Positions 29,649-29,817 of a stretch of 29,817 nucleotides of DNA are shown piece by piece. The notes under the pieces were generated by a model, which saw only the letters and a list, made by a program, of their open reading frames with translations, did no database searches and had not been told where the DNA came from. Position 1 is the first letter of the stretch, and the number at the start of each line of letters is the position of its first letter. A program made the position numbers and the translations under genes. The DNA comes from Candidatus [Bacteroides] periocalifornicus (GTDB taxonomy: Bacteria > Bacteroidota > Bacteroidia > Bacteroidales > CAJPTX01): positions 1 to 29,817 of the forward strand of contig LIIK01000032.1 of the NCBI GenBank assembly GCA_001421095.1. Reading direction: 5' to 3'.

Positions 29649-29766
29649 TATATCGTTATGCTGGGAGTGGTGAAGCCCCCCTCCCGGATGCGCCCCCACT
29701 TCTACAGGCCATAGGCCCCCCCTCCCCCGCACGGCTGGTGAAATCCCCAGCAAAGAGTCGTATTTT

Positions 29767-29817
29767 GAGACCTCTGCAAAAGTCCTGTATAGGTTCAATC
29801 TTTTATAGGAGGGCTTT
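29767..29817 (-). repeat. 51-bp repeat, inverted partner of 3941-3991, cut by the window end
   Basis: Plus strand GAGACCTCTGCAAAAGTCC onward. Its reverse complement matches 3941-3991 at 46 of 51 positions. It probably continues beyond the window and may be the edge of a mobile element. Confidence 0.75.

Noticed and set aside
29412..29798. Minus-strand frame of 128 codons at the right end
   Set aside because: It spans two perfect terminator hairpins and the small conserved gene; composition is typical of a shadow frame.

Overview
The window reads as a chromosomal segment of a fairly GC-rich member of the Bacteroidota, most likely a Porphyromonas-like Bacteroidales. The reasons are: -7 boxes of the form TAnnTTTG, several with a TTG 19-20 bp upstream, in front of genes on both strands; a type IX secretion (T9SS) C-terminal sorting domain; a single-subunit cytochrome b with FrdA and FrdB of the Bacteroidota type; a PASTA membrane protein with no kinase domain; and the order rsfS, ftsH, DUF2007-like gene, cdsA. 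No phage, integrase, CRISPR array or intact insertion sequence is visible.

Layout. Positions 1-953 are non-coding and packed with degenerate dispersed repeats. Then come a Pif1/RecD-like helicase (985-3489), a second repeat island (3490-3992), and a tRNA-Pro(GGG) gene on the minus strand with its own promoter and terminator. The next plus-strand block carries the SRP (4.5S) RNA gene, rsfS, a candidate structured RNA of about 180 nt with a 6S-like outline, ftsH, a small DUF2007-like gene and cdsA. From 8875 to 16243 all genes are on the minus strand: the set PASTA protein - T9SS cargo protein - rluD, the pair lipoprotein - small outer-membrane barrel, and a radical SAM enzyme. A spacer of about 800 bp with an inverted array of 11-bp repeats (16602-16731) precedes a tightly packed plus-strand surface-polysaccharide cluster: pseudaminic acid synthase, UDP-glucuronate 4-epimerase-like enzyme, Wzx-like flippase, TupA-like ATP-grasp protein and a GT4-type glycosyltransferase. 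The fumarate reductase genes frdC and frdA follow, but frdB is separated from frdA by about 1 kb that holds a repeat and a CAP-domain lipoprotein gene. The window ends with a PLP aminotransferase, a small conserved Bacteroidota protein, tandem terminators and the edge of a repeat that matches, in inverted orientation, a sequence at 3941-3991.

How the parts fit. The 4.4-8.7 kb block is housekeeping: protein targeting (SRP RNA), ribosome silencing, membrane proteolysis and phospholipid synthesis. The 17-22.7 kb cluster makes and exports a glycan containing a nonulosonic acid and probably galacturonate-type sugars, but the other pseudaminic acid genes lie outside the window. The frd genes serve anaerobic fumarate respiration. 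The best leads for something undescribed are the 6S-like RNA at 5200-5378, the 11-bp inverted repeat array, the dispersed palindromic repeat family around GTAGCGACGTGGCGTGCC, the lipoprotein/barrel pair, and the gene inserted into the frd operon. Most annotated genes are ordinary for the lineage; no clearly new multi-gene system stands out.
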